Below, in pieces: positions 1-8,957 of a stretch of 64,000 nucleotides of DNA. A model generated the notes under the pieces. The model had not been told where the DNA came from, did not search any database, and worked only from the letters and a program-made list of their open reading frames with translations. How positions within the stretch are numbered: position 1 is the first letter of the stretch; every line of letters begins with the position of its first letter. Made by a program: the position numbers and the translations under genes. Source of the stretch: Hellea sp039977295 (lineage in GTDB: Bacteria > Pseudomonadota > Alphaproteobacteria > Caulobacterales > Maricaulaceae); assembly GCA_039977295.1 (NCBI GenBank), contig JBDWDN010000012.1, positions 1,054,001-1,118,000 of the forward strand, read 5' to 3'.

Positions 1-2
1 GC

Positions 3-551
3 GTCATTCACGGCAATGCGCTGAAAGTCGATATCGGAACAGAATTAGACGATGAAATTAAGATCGTGGCTAATCTACCCTATAATGTGGGCACAAGAAT
101 GCTGATAAACTGGCTAACGGCTGATCCCATATTCTGGTCGCAAGCCGTATTGATGTTTCAAAAAGAAGTCGCAGAACGCGTTGTGGCCGCGCCAAGCGAT
201 AACGCTTATGGACGCCTCGCCATTCTCTCGCAAAGCGTCTGCAGCGCGCATCTCGCTTTCGAAGTCCCCGCCAGTTCCTTCAGCCCCCCGCCAAAGGTCG
301 ATAGCGCCGTGGTCGTCTTAGAGCCCCTGCCAGAAGCCGAGCGCTTCCCCGACCTAAAGCTATTAGGCGAAGTCACAATGGCCGCCTTCGGCCAAAGACG
401 CAAAATGCTACGAAAGTCGCTTAAGTCCATTGCAAAGAAATACGGCGTAGAGTCGCAAGACTGGTGCGAAAGCTGCGGGGTTGATCCGCAAAGGCGGCCC
501 GAAACACTGAGTGTGGCGGAGTTTCAGAGTTTGACGCGGAAGCTTATGTAG
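3..551 (+). CDS. rsmA: 16S rRNA (adenine1518-N6/adenine1519-N6)-dimethyltransferase, 3' part
   Basis: This is the C-terminal 182 codons of RsmA (KsgA). The reading frame is open to the left edge, so the start codon and the N-terminal SAM-binding motifs lie outside the window. The enzyme dimethylates two adjacent adenines in helix 45 of 16S rRNA during 30S maturation. The methyltransferase motif NLPYNVG (about residue 22 of the visible part) is the diagnostic N-[IL]-P-[YF] active-site motif. It is followed by the FQKEVAERV and PPPKVDSAVV segments typical of the family, and the C-terminal helical domain contains FGQRRKMLRKSLK. It converges on gmk with about 70 bp between them. Only the truncation by the window edge is unusual. 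The call is secure. Confidence 0.95.
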   Translation, partial: VIHGNALKVDIGTELDDEIKIVANLPYNVGTRMLINWLTADPIFWSQAVLMFQKEVAERVVAAPSDNAYGRLAILSQSVCSAHLAFEVPASSFSPPPKVDSAVVVLEPLPEAERFPDLKLLGEVTMAAFGQRRKMLRKSLKSIAKKYGVESQDWCESCGVDPQRRPETLSVAEFQSLTRKLM

Positions 552-623
552 GGTGGATTTCGTCCACGTTTCTACCGTAACGCCAACTAAACCTCCCTAC
601 AGATTAAATACTTTAACGGCCCC

Positions 624-1289
624 TTACCCGCCACTCGTCAGAGACTTCACGAAGCCGCCTAACCATGGCTGACGCCTCCGCCGCATACGCTCAGATGTTA
701 CGATTGTCCGCAGCTCTTCCATAGCCACACCAACATCTTCATTCACGATCACATAGTCATATTCTGGCCAGTGACTAATCTCGTTTTCCGATTTCGACAT
801 GCGTTTAGCGATGACTTCATCGCTATCTTGCGCGCGAGTGCGGAGGCGTTTTTCGAGTTCTACCATATTGGGCGGCAAAATGAATATCTTTACGAGGTCG
901 TCCGCGGCGGCTTGGGTGAGCTGCTGCGCGCCTTGCCAGTCAATATCAAAGACCACGTCGCGGCCATCCCCTAGCGCTTGCTCGACAGGAGCGCGGGGGG
1001 TGCCGTAGAAATTATCAAACACTTTGGCATATTCTAAGAACTCATCATCATCGACCATATCCGTGAATTTATTCTTTGAGATAAAATAGTAATCCTCACC
1101 GTCTTTCTCACCGGGTCTTGGTTGGCGGGTCGTTGCAGAAACTGACATCGCCATATCGGGATTTTCTTTGAGGAGCTTACGCGTCAATGTCGTCTTGCCC
1201 GCGCCAGAAGGTGACGACAGAACTACCATGATGCCGCGCCGATTAGCTTTCATTTCTTCTAAGGCGGAAGGACCTAAATTACTCAACAT
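624..1289 (-). CDS. gmk: Guanylate kinase
   Basis: Gmk phosphorylates GMP to GDP with ATP in purine nucleotide salvage and synthesis, and supplies precursors for (p)ppGpp and cyclic-di-GMP. The P-loop SSPSGAGKTTL lies near residue 25 and the GMP-binding core TRQPRPGEKDGEDYYF follows. The lid and FDIDWQGAQQ segment are intact. At 221 residues it is slightly longer than most bacterial forms because of an N-terminal extension. An internal ATG at 1253 (MKANRRG) would give the usual short lead before the P-loop and may be the true start. As drawn it overlaps the 3' end of yicC by 11 bp, so it is the last gene of the fab-mltG-yicC-gmk operon. Confidence 0.95.
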   Translation of the reverse strand: MLSNLGPSALEEMKANRRGIMVVLSSPSGAGKTTLTRKLLKENPDMAMSVSATTRQPRPGEKDGEDYYFISKNKFTDMVDDDEFLEYAKVFDNFYGTPRAPVEQALGDGRDVVFDIDWQGAQQLTQAAADDLVKIFILPPNMVELEKRLRTRAQDSDEVIAKRMSKSENEISHWPEYDYVIVNEDVGVAMEELRTIVTSERMRRRRQPWLGGFVKSLTSGG

Positions 1290-2136
1290 TGGCGGCCTGC
1301 TCTCTAAATTGTTCGATTACGCTTTTCAGCGCGAGCCCTGTCTGCGTCAACTCTATGTCTGCAGATTTAGCACAAAGCGTATTTGTTTCGCGGTTAAATT
1401 CTTGGGCTAAAAAGCCTAGCTTACGGCCGATGGGCGAGCCTTGCGCGATGAGCGTGCGGGCTTGAACGCAATGGGCCCGCAATCGGTCCAGCTCTTCGCG
1501 CACATCGGCTTTTATCGCCAGTAGCGCCGCCTCTTGCGTCAATCGCTCTTCGGGTAAATTATCTCCCAAAAGCGCGGTCAACTTATCCTCTAAATTTCGC
1601 TTAAGGGCCGCTGGCAGAATCGCCGCTAAACCGCTCGCCGTTTCGACGTGACGTTCGATCTCCGCCACATTATCCAAAAGGATTGGCGTTAGAGCGCTGC
1701 CCTCATCATCACGCGCGGATTTTAGCTTAGCTGCAAGGTCATCGAAGCTACTTAGCAGCTTGATATTTAACGATTTTTGATCCGTTTCCGTTAGATTTTT
1801 AGGGACCTCGAGGACGACTCCAGGAACCGTCATCAAGACCGATAGATCAGAGGCGCCTTTCTTCTCAAGCCTATCGAGCAAGGCCTCATTGATGTCATAT
1901 GCCTTACCGCGATCGCCGCGCTGTAGCGTTAGACTTATTTGAATATTTCCGCGTGAAAATTTCTGAGCGGCGCGTTTTCGTACAGGCCCGTCCAAATCCG
2001 ATAAATCGCTGGGCAGACGCAATCGAACATCCAGCGACTTCCCATTGACGGAGCGCGCTTCCCAAGACCAGCTTATGGCGTCATGAGAACCCGCCGCCCT
2101 GGCGAAACCTGTCATGCCTGTGAGAGACTTATTCAT
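1279..2136 (-). CDS. yicC: YicC family endoribonuclease
   Basis: A 285-residue YicC-family protein. It begins with the family hallmark SLTGMTGFARA, has the YicC N-terminal domain to about residue 150, and ends in the DUF1732-type C-terminal domain with the signature GRKLGFLAQEFNRETNTLCAKS. E. coli YicC has been described as an endoribonuclease acting on small RNAs; that role is taken from the family. It lies between mltG (14 bp upstream) and gmk (11 bp overlap), which is a very common alphaproteobacterial order and implies one transcript. Length is normal and nothing is missing. Confidence 0.93.
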   Translation of the reverse strand: MNKSLTGMTGFARAAGSHDAISWSWEARSVNGKSLDVRLRLPSDLSDLDGPVRKRAAQKFSRGNIQISLTLQRGDRGKAYDINEALLDRLEKKGASDLSVLMTVPGVVLEVPKNLTETDQKSLNIKLLSSFDDLAAKLKSARDDEGSALTPILLDNVAEIERHVETASGLAAILPAALKRNLEDKLTALLGDNLPEERLTQEAALLAIKADVREELDRLRAHCVQARTLIAQGSPIGRKLGFLAQEFNRETNTLCAKSADIELTQTGLALKSVIEQFREQAANVE

Positions 2137-2149
2137 TATCCGTCATCTC

Positions 2150-3262
2150 TTAATTGCCTTGTCTTTGTTGGCGCTGTTGGCGCTGTCTCTGCCGTTCAAT
2201 CTTGCGCCACTTAATAACATTATTCGTGTGTTCGCGATTAGTTTTGGCAAAAACATGACCACCGGAACCATCGGCGACAAAGAAGAGATAATCTGTCTTT
2301 GCGGGGTTAAGCACTGCTGCAATCGCCTCAGCTCCAGGATTGCATATCGGCGTCGGCGGGAGGCCATCAATCTGATAGGTATTCCAAGGCGTTTTACGAT
2401 CAATTTCTGAGCGGTAAAGCGTGCGGCGTTGCCCCTTACTATTCACAAGCGGTTCGCCTTTGGAAATGCCGTAAATGATCGTGGGGTCTGTTTGCAGGCG
2501 CATGCCTTTATTCAGGCGGTTGATAAAGACGCCCGCCACTATATCGCGTTCACTCCCAACGCCTGTTTCTTTCTCAACAATAGAGGCCAAGATGATGGCC
2601 TCGGATTTGGATTTAAGCGGCAGGCCTGCTTGGCGCGCATCCCATAATTTATCGATAATTTCAGTCTGAGCGCTTTGCATCTTCTTGACTAATGCCGGAC
2701 GCGTCATCCCTTTTGGCATCATATAAGTTTCAGGAAGCAGTGTCCCTTCTGCGGGAATATCAGTCACTTCCCCCGTGAGTGTTTCAACACCCGCCATAGA
2801 ACGAATAATTTGCGCGGAGGTCAAACCCTCAGGCGCAGTAAAAGGATAAAGCACCGCTTTCCCTTCGGCCAATGTAGAATAGATTTTGCTCATAGAGGCT
2901 GGCCGCGTAATAACGAACTCGCCAGCTTTGAAATTAGCTTCATTGCCGCGCAGCTTGGTGACAAGTTTGAAAATGAAAGCGCTCTTGATAAGGCCGTCTT
3001 CTTCTAGGCGGGACGCAATAGAGGATAAGCCGCTCCCGCGCGGCACGTCAAAGACTACCTCTGCCGCCTCGCTTTTAGGCATTGCCTCATATTGGTAATT
3101 TACAACAGCATATGTGCCTAAGACGAGCGCCGCTAAAATCGTCAAGGCCGCCGTCAAGGCGATTACGGCCAAGACACGTTTTTGCTTTTTGGGGATTTGG
3201 GTTACTTCGGGGTTTTGCGTAATAGTTTGCGCTCGTTTGCGCGTCTTGTTTTTTCGGGCCAT
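2150..3262 (-). CDS. mltG: Endolytic murein transglycosylase MltG
   Basis: MltG cuts nascent peptidoglycan glycan strands inside the chain and is thought to terminate glycan polymerisation at the inner membrane. The basic N-terminus (MARKNKTRKR) is followed by one transmembrane helix at about residues 28-52. The YceG domain follows, and the catalytic glutamate is E230 in ASIVEKETG. FINRL and LQTDPTIIYG are conserved family blocks. The C-terminus is a Gln/Arg-rich tail (ERQRQRQQRQQRQ) that is low complexity and probably dispensable. The start codon overlaps the fabF stop by one base (TGATG on the minus strand), so translation is probably coupled to the fatty-acid operon, as in many alphaproteobacteria. 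Confidence 0.95.
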   Translation of the reverse strand: MARKNKTRKRAQTITQNPEVTQIPKKQKRVLAVIALTAALTILAALVLGTYAVVNYQYEAMPKSEAAEVVFDVPRGSGLSSIASRLEEDGLIKSAFIFKLVTKLRGNEANFKAGEFVITRPASMSKIYSTLAEGKAVLYPFTAPEGLTSAQIIRSMAGVETLTGEVTDIPAEGTLLPETYMMPKGMTRPALVKKMQSAQTEIIDKLWDARQAGLPLKSKSEAIILASIVEKETGVGSERDIVAGVFINRLNKGMRLQTDPTIIYGISKGEPLVNSKGQRRTLYRSEIDRKTPWNTYQIDGLPPTPICNPGAEAIAAVLNPAKTDYLFFVADGSGGHVFAKTNREHTNNVIKWRKIERQRQRQQRQQRQGN

Positions 3263-4557
3263 CAGTCTGTCGGCGGCTTGGAGAAAATAACCGCTGCATT
3301 CGTACCGCCAAAACCAAAACTATTAGACATAACTGCGTGACCTGTAAAAGGCTTGGCCGTTAAAGGCACGAGATCAAGATCCGTTTCAATAGAGGGGTTT
3401 TCGAGGTTCAGTGTCGGCGGCGCCATTTGATCTCGCAGCGCCAGAATAGAGAATATAGATTCAATTGCGCCAGCCGCGCCGAGCAAATGCCCAGTGCTGG
3501 ATTTCGTTGAGGACATTTTCACATTTTTTGCATGATCGCCGAGTAGGCGCTCTACCGCTTTCACCTCAATCTCGTCGCCCATCGGCGTCGACGTTCCGTG
3601 AGCATTAACATACCCAATATCAGAGACATTAAGCCCCGAGTTTTTAAGCGCTGTTTTCATCGCGCGGTAGCCGCCATCACCATCTGGCGATGGGCTTGTG
3701 ATATGGTAAGCGTCCCCTGAAAGACCATACCCTTTTACTTCGGCGTAGATCGTCGCGCCGCGCGCTTTGGCATGCTCATATTCTTCAAGGACAACGGCGC
3801 CAGAGCCCTCACCCATTAAAAATCCATCACGTCCCTTATCATAAGGACGGGAGGCTTTCTCGGGTGTATCATTATAGCCCGTGGTCATGGCTCTGCAGGC
3901 GACAAAAGACGCAATACCTAGACGGTTAATCGGCGCTTCGCCGCCGCCGGCGACCATAACATCAGCATCGCCGAACATAATCAAACGAGCCGCATCACCA
4001 ATAGCATGAGCGCCTGTCGCGCAAGCGGTAACCACAGAGTGATTGGGGCCTTTGAGGCCATTGCGAATAGAAATTTGACCTGATGTCAGATTGATTAGCA
4101 TCGCTGGAATAATAAATGGACTTAAGCGGCGCGGACCTTTTTCGTGTAGCGTGATAGAGGCATTATAGGTTGTCTCCAATCCGCCAATGCCTGACCCGAA
4201 CATAACGCCTGTTCGTTCTTGGGCCTCATTGCCCTCTTCTAGAGGGTTCCAGCCTGCATCTTCCAAAGCTTCGTCAGAGGCGGCCAAAGAATAAAGGATA
4301 AAGTCATCGAGGCGCTTCGCATCGCGCGCGCTCATTATAATGTTAGGATCGAATGCGCCCTCCATTTCAGGAGAGCCGCCAGCGCGCCCATCGACACGCG
4401 GGATAACAGCAGCGACCTTGCATCCAAGGTCGCTGACGTCAAAATGTTCTACTTTAGAAGCTCCGGATTTACCGGAGAGGATATTTTTCCATGCGGTATC
4501 AACACCGCATCCAACGGGGGTAACAAGGCCCAAGCCTGTGACAACAACCCGTCTCAC
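3262..4557 (-). CDS. fabF: Beta-ketoacyl-ACP synthase II
   Basis: FabF condenses malonyl-ACP with acyl-ACP in type II fatty-acid elongation. The 431-residue protein carries the complete Cys-His-His triad: C179 in VVTACATGAH, H320 in VNAHGTSTP and H357 in KSSTGHLLGAAG. The N-terminal RRVVVTGLGLVTPVG and C-terminal SNSFGFGGTNA are also typical. It sits 14 bp downstream of acpP, its substrate carrier, and overlaps mltG by one base. The minus-strand order fabD-fabG-acpP-fabF is the conserved fatty-acid cluster. Nothing unusual was seen. Confidence 0.97.
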   Translation of the reverse strand: MRRVVVTGLGLVTPVGCGVDTAWKNILSGKSGASKVEHFDVSDLGCKVAAVIPRVDGRAGGSPEMEGAFDPNIIMSARDAKRLDDFILYSLAASDEALEDAGWNPLEEGNEAQERTGVMFGSGIGGLETTYNASITLHEKGPRRLSPFIIPAMLINLTSGQISIRNGLKGPNHSVVTACATGAHAIGDAARLIMFGDADVMVAGGGEAPINRLGIASFVACRAMTTGYNDTPEKASRPYDKGRDGFLMGEGSGAVVLEEYEHAKARGATIYAEVKGYGLSGDAYHITSPSPDGDGGYRAMKTALKNSGLNVSDIGYVNAHGTSTPMGDEIEVKAVERLLGDHAKNVKMSSTKSSTGHLLGAAGAIESIFSILALRDQMAPPTLNLENPSIETDLDLVPLTAKPFTGHAVMSNSFGFGGTNAAVIFSKPPTD

Positions 4558-4571
4558 ATCAAAAGCCGGCT

Positions 4572-4808
4572 CTAACCGACTTTTTCAGAGATAAACTTAA
4601 CAGCAGCGCCGACAGTTTGGATGTGCTCAGCAGCATCATCTGGGATTTCGATATCGAATTCTTCTTCGAAGGCCATAACGAGCTCAACATTGTCGAGGCT
4701 ATCCGCGCCTAAATCATCGATGAAGTGTGCATTCGCAACAACTTTATCTTCTTCAACATCCAGATGCTCGACGACCATCTTTGTAACGCGTGCAAGTACG
4801 TCTGACAT
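4572..4808 (-). CDS. acpP: Acyl carrier protein
   Basis: A 78-residue acidic acyl carrier protein that holds growing fatty acids on a 4'-phosphopantetheine arm. The attachment serine is S37 in the GADSLDNVELVMA motif, and helix II/III residues FDIEIPDDAAE are the usual FabH/FabD docking surface. It lies between fabG (143 bp upstream) and fabF (14 bp downstream). The longer gap before it suggests an extra promoter of its own, which is common because ACP is needed in large excess; I see no convincing -35/-10 pair there. Confidence 0.97.
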   Translation of the reverse strand: MSDVLARVTKMVVEHLDVEEDKVVANAHFIDDLGADSLDNVELVMAFEEEFDIEIPDDAAEHIQTVGAAVKFISEKVG

Positions 4809-4951
4809 AATTTTTCCTTATATGATGCCACGGTCTATTGTGGCGATTTGCTAGGCGTAGATAAGACTTAAAGTCCCAAAAACAACCCTTATTCGTGATT
4901 CATGCGTGGATAGCATAGATAAATAGCAGTGACTAGAGTGTAAAACCCCAA

Positions 4952-5692
4952 TTAAATCATAGCCATACCGCCATTAACGTGAAGTGTTTGTCCCGTCACA
5001 TATCCAGCTTCATCCGAGGCCAAATATAGCGCTGCAGTGGCGATATCCGCGCCGCTCCCGAGGTCGCCAGCGGGGATTTTTGTAAGAATCGCAGCGCGTT
5101 GCGCCTCATTAAGCTCATCGGTCATAGGCGAGGCGATAAAGCCAGGCGCGATGCAGTTTACCGTCACGCCGCGAGACGCAACTTCTTGGGCCAATGACTT
5201 CGAAAAGCCGATCATGCCCGCTTTTGAGGCCGCGTAATTGGTCTGACCGGGATTTCCCGTCACCCCAACAATCGATGTAATCCCGATAATACGTCCCCAC
5301 CGCGCCTTCATCATTGGCCGCAGGCAAGCTTTTGACAGGCGGAAATAAGATTCGAGATTGACCTTTTGCACAAGGTCCCAATCGTCCTGCTTCATGCGCA
5401 TCAATAGACCATCACGCGTTATGCCGGCATTGGCGACCAAAATATCAACAGATCCGCCCATAGCCGCTTCTGCCGCCTTAGGAAGGCCGTCCACGGCCTC
5501 TCCGTCAGAGAGATTACACGGCACAACATAAGCCCGCTCGCCAAGTTCACTCGCGAGCGCCTCTAATTTCTCTGCTCGCGTGCCCGATAAAGCGACATGC
5601 GCGCCCTGGGCGTGAAGTAATTTTGCAATTTCGCCGCCAAGGCCGCCTGTTGCGCCCGTTACTAAGGCACGTTTTCCGTCCAGATTAAACAT
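4952..5692 (-). CDS. fabG: 3-oxoacyl-ACP reductase
   Basis: FabG reduces beta-ketoacyl-ACP to beta-hydroxyacyl-ACP with NADPH. It is a 246-residue classical short-chain dehydrogenase. The cofactor-binding TGATGGLG motif is at residues 12-19, NAG follows near 88-90, and the catalytic residues are S140, Y153 and K157 (TNYAASKAG). The C-terminal GYVTGQTLHVNGGMAMI is typical of FabG rather than of other SDRs. It begins 5 bp after the fabD stop, so the two are cotranscribed. Confidence 0.96.
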   Translation of the reverse strand: MFNLDGKRALVTGATGGLGGEIAKLLHAQGAHVALSGTRAEKLEALASELGERAYVVPCNLSDGEAVDGLPKAAEAAMGGSVDILVANAGITRDGLLMRMKQDDWDLVQKVNLESYFRLSKACLRPMMKARWGRIIGITSIVGVTGNPGQTNYAASKAGMIGFSKSLAQEVASRGVTVNCIAPGFIASPMTDELNEAQRAAILTKIPAGDLGSGADIATAALYLASDEAGYVTGQTLHVNGGMAMI

Positions 5693-5697
5693 AGTCT

Positions 5698-6642
5698 TTA
5701 TCCTTTAATATTAGCTGCAAAAGCTTCCAGCCCTTCAGGTGTATTTAGCGCGGCGCCGTTCATGCCTTTAACAATACGGCGCAGCATAACGGTCAAGACC
5801 TTGCCGCAGCCTGGCTCCGCTAATGTTTCAATACCATTTGCATGCATCCATTCAACCGATTCGCGCCAGCGCACGCGTCCTGTGACCTGCGCCACAAGGT
5901 CATTGCGAAGCTGATCGGGGCCGCTGATCGGCAAGGCTTGCACATTATTAATTACGGGAATGACGGGCGCGTTAAAGGCGGCATCTGCCAGCGCATCGCG
6001 CATAGCCTCTGCCGCCGGCGCCATCATATCGCAATGGAAAGGCGCGGAGACTTTTAACATCATAGCTTTCTTCACGCCGTTCTCTTCGGCGTATTTACAC
6101 GCGGCTTCAACAGCCTCTTTCTCGCCCGACAGAACGATTTGGCCTACGGCATTATCATTGGCGATTTGACAAATTCCCTTTTCTTGGCCCGCTTTAGCCG
6201 CGGATTCGGCATCTTCAACGCTTGCGCCCAAAAGCGCCGCCATAGCCCCTGCCCCAACAGGAACAGCCGCTTGCATAGCATCGCCTCGAATACGTAATAG
6301 CCGCGCTGTATCGGCTAAGGTTAACGACCCTGCAGCGCAAAGCGCGGTATATTCACCCAGTGAATGGCCAGCCACATATTTCGCCGCGCTCACATCAACA
6401 TCAAAATCCTGCTTTAAGGCCCGCATAGCCGCAACACCGCAAGCCATCAGCGCAGGCTGGGTATTGGCAGTTAGGGTCAGATCTTCCATTGGGCCCTCCC
6501 ACATAAGTTTGGAGAGGTTTTGCGAAAGCGCGTCATCCACTTCTTGAAAAACCGCGCGCGCCGCTGGAAATGCCTCTGCAAGCTCTTTCCCCATGCCAAT
6601 GGATTGGCTTCCCTGTCCCGGAAAGGTGAATGCGAGTGTCAT
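5698..6642 (-). CDS. fabD: Malonyl-CoA:ACP transacylase
   Basis: FabD transfers malonyl from CoA to ACP and supplies the elongation substrate. The 314-residue protein starts with the FPGQGSQSIGMGK block, has the nucleophile S94 in GHSLGEY and the partner histidine H203 in APFHC. It is the first gene of the minus-strand fab operon. Its promoter must lie in the 156-bp divergent gap shared with the coiled-coil gene at 6799, which also holds a perfect CtrA-type box. No FapR- or FadR-like operator was obvious. Confidence 0.96.
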   Translation of the reverse strand: MTLAFTFPGQGSQSIGMGKELAEAFPAARAVFQEVDDALSQNLSKLMWEGPMEDLTLTANTQPALMACGVAAMRALKQDFDVDVSAAKYVAGHSLGEYTALCAAGSLTLADTARLLRIRGDAMQAAVPVGAGAMAALLGASVEDAESAAKAGQEKGICQIANDNAVGQIVLSGEKEAVEAACKYAEENGVKKAMMLKVSAPFHCDMMAPAAEAMRDALADAAFNAPVIPVINNVQALPISGPDQLRNDLVAQVTGRVRWRESVEWMHANGIETLAEPGCGKVLTVMLRRIVKGMNGAALNTPEGLEAFAANIKG

Positions 6643-6728
6643 AGTTCCTCCATAAGCGAATAGGCCCGATTGAATAGTTTATAGGCCTAACAGGTCAACC
6701 ACAAAATGAGCCCGAATATTGACGACAA

Positions 6729-6744
6729 TTAAGGCGCCGTTAAC
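6729..6744. promoter_or_regulatory. CtrA-type box TTAA-N7-TTAAC
   Basis: The sequence TTAAGGCGCCGTTAAC matches the full TTAA-N7-TTAAC consensus bound by the alphaproteobacterial cell-cycle regulator CtrA. It lies 55 bp before the GTG start of the coiled-coil gene and 87 bp before the fabD start, so it could act on either. The N7 spacer GGCGCCG contains a GGCGCC palindrome, making the whole site nearly symmetrical. The match is seen in sequence; binding is inferred. Confidence 0.5.
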
Positions 6745-6798
6745 CCTGACTAATTAGCACATCCATAGCTGTATAGAAAAGAATCATCGGGGGACTGC

Positions 6799-8811
6799 GT
6801 GTCTTTTTTCAAAAAGAAAAAATCTAAATCAAAAAAAGCGGCTACCGCCCCCAAACCTGACCAATCAGAGATAGAGCGCGATGTTGCAAAAATGGATCAA
6901 GATCGTCATCTAGATATGCAGCTCGAAGAATTAACAGCCCGCCTAAACATCAAAACTGAAGAAAATCAGGACGTCCCTTCAGAAGCAATCCCTACCCAAG
7001 AAAAAGACAATGGCGCTTTTCTCACGAAAAGCCTGCAAGATTTCACGGCGCCTACTTTTACAGCTAGTCTCGATGGCAAAACAAAAAACATTGATGTCAC
7101 CTCAGAGACGCCCCAGGTCACGACAAATATTGACAAAATTCTCACAGAAGCGCGTAAAGAAGCTGAAGATCTTGCGGCGGCAGAGAATTCGCTCCCAACG
7201 CCTCAAGCAACAGATCCTGCAAAAGCCCCCCTGCCAGATGTCTCCACTGATCTCAATCTTTCAGGGCCGAAACGGTTTGATATGAGCGAAATGCGCGTAG
7301 ATGTCGCAAAAATAAGCGCGGACATTCAAGGCGGTGAGGAACTCTACAGACGCGCCTTGCAACGCGTTGAAGGTTTGATGACCTTTGTCGAAAAGGCTGA
7401 AGTCGATTTTTCCGTCCTCAATCGTTTAGAACCCGAAAACCGCCGATTAAAAGCCAAACTTCGCACGGCGAATGGCGATGTTGAAAACTTCAAAGGCAAA
7501 CTTAGCTTACTTACAGCAGACCTTGAAGATCATCAGGAGCGTTTGGACGGCAAAACTAAGCAATATGAAGAAGCGCGCGGTAAGCTTACAACCGCAGCGA
7601 ATTCATTACGAGAATATGAGCGTGTTCTAAAAGAGACGAAAACTGAATCAGAGCGTTATTCATTGGCGATTGATCGCCACAAAACGGCCCTCAATGTTGA
7701 AGGCAAAGAAAACAAAGTCCTACGGGAAAAAATTGTGGAACTTTCCACCGCTCTTGAAGCGCGCCAATCGGAGCATCTCGCGGCCTCAAAAATGGTCGAA
7801 TCACTGAAAGCTGATTGCTCTGACTTACGTGACCAAGCGGAATCTTTCCGAACTGAAGCGCAGGATTTACGTATTACCCTAAGCACAGCCAAACGTCAGA
7901 ATAATGCAATGAAGGGCGAAATGCTGGCCCTGCATGAGGATATAAAGACGTTTAAAACGCAATATGAGTTTAACGTTATCAACCGCGAAGACCAAGTAAC
8001 CGACTTAGAAGCGCAAATAGCCTTCCTCGCCAAAGAAGTTGATGCCAAAACTGAACTTGCGAATGCGGCAACGCATGACATTTCGGCGCTGCGCGGCATT
8101 CGCAGCGAGCAAGATATAGAGCGCGACAGATTAGAGAAGCAGCTCGCTGCTGCTACAGCTGAAATTAGAGATGTCACGAGTTTGGCAGAATCTCGTAATG
8201 CCGAGAAGATTAAAGCTTTGCGAAATGAAATCAGAGAGCTTCAAGCTCAATTAATCGACAAAGACGAAAACTCTCAATCTATCGCAAAAGCGTATGCTGA
8301 CCTTCAGCGGCAATCGACAACCACGGAAATGGAACGTGAAAGGCTACAAGCCCGTCTGGATTTGCAATCACAGCAACTGGAAAACGCCATAAATAATGAT
8401 CCTGCCTCAAAACTTGAAGGCCAGATAAAGAATTTGGCTGAACAGCTTCAAATCAAAGACGAGATCGTGCGCAGCGCAGCGCAGGACGTCACGCGATTGC
8501 GCCAAGACCGCGACAAACAAAAGGCCGAACAAAAGCGTCTTGAAGATCTTATCCACTCTCAGACCTTCCAACTAGAAGCTGCACAGAAAGCACTTCTTGA
8601 GTCTAAGCAGAGCGAAACTGAGCTAGATCAAAAATATAAAGATATTGCTGCCGCCTTGTCCGTATCTCATACCCGCCGGCGGAGTGAAGCGCCGGCAGAG
8701 AACCCCGATATCGCGCCAGAATTGTCCAGTGAATATAAGGATTTGACAGGCGATGATATTGAAAACCGTATCATGGATTATAAATTCGGTATTCGTAAAG
8801 ATATCGTCTAG
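6799..8811 (+). CDS. Long coiled-coil protein of unknown function
   Basis: I do not recognise a named family for this 670-residue protein. The N-terminus is strongly basic (FKKKKSKSKKA) and residues to about 160 look disordered, with many Pro/Thr/Asp. From about residue 185 to 630 it is nearly continuous coiled coil rich in Glu, Lys, Gln and Leu, without a signal peptide or membrane segment. A short conserved-looking tail follows (NRIMDYKFGIRKDIV). The GTG start has a GGGGG stretch just upstream. A perfect CtrA-type box lies 55 bp upstream, which suggests cell-cycle-linked expression and perhaps a scaffold role in polarity or division; that is inference only. Confidence 0.6.
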   Translation: MSFFKKKKSKSKKAATAPKPDQSEIERDVAKMDQDRHLDMQLEELTARLNIKTEENQDVPSEAIPTQEKDNGAFLTKSLQDFTAPTFTASLDGKTKNIDVTSETPQVTTNIDKILTEARKEAEDLAAAENSLPTPQATDPAKAPLPDVSTDLNLSGPKRFDMSEMRVDVAKISADIQGGEELYRRALQRVEGLMTFVEKAEVDFSVLNRLEPENRRLKAKLRTANGDVENFKGKLSLLTADLEDHQERLDGKTKQYEEARGKLTTAANSLREYERVLKETKTESERYSLAIDRHKTALNVEGKENKVLREKIVELSTALEARQSEHLAASKMVESLKADCSDLRDQAESFRTEAQDLRITLSTAKRQNNAMKGEMLALHEDIKTFKTQYEFNVINREDQVTDLEAQIAFLAKEVDAKTELANAATHDISALRGIRSEQDIERDRLEKQLAAATAEIRDVTSLAESRNAEKIKALRNEIRELQAQLIDKDENSQSIAKAYADLQRQSTTTEMERERLQARLDLQSQQLENAINNDPASKLEGQIKNLAEQLQIKDEIVRSAAQDVTRLRQDRDKQKAEQKRLEDLIHSQTFQLEAAQKALLESKQSETELDQKYKDIAAALSVSHTRRRSEAPAENPDIAPELSSEYKDLTGDDIENRIMDYKFGIRKDIV

Positions 8812-8957
8812 CCGCTCCCTACGCGACTTAAAACGCCGAGATACGGTTTATTCCCCGCATAGTTAATTCCCGCTTCTGTGGAGAGGGTCAGCATTAGCTT
8901 GCCCCTAAGGGGTGCAATTCATTTCATTGGATCGTTAGAATCGGCTATGAGTGATGA

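Noticed and set aside
8899..8914. CCCCTAAGGGG palindrome before the membrane-protein gene
   Set aside because: Only 5-bp arms around one base; too short and unsupported by position to call an operator.
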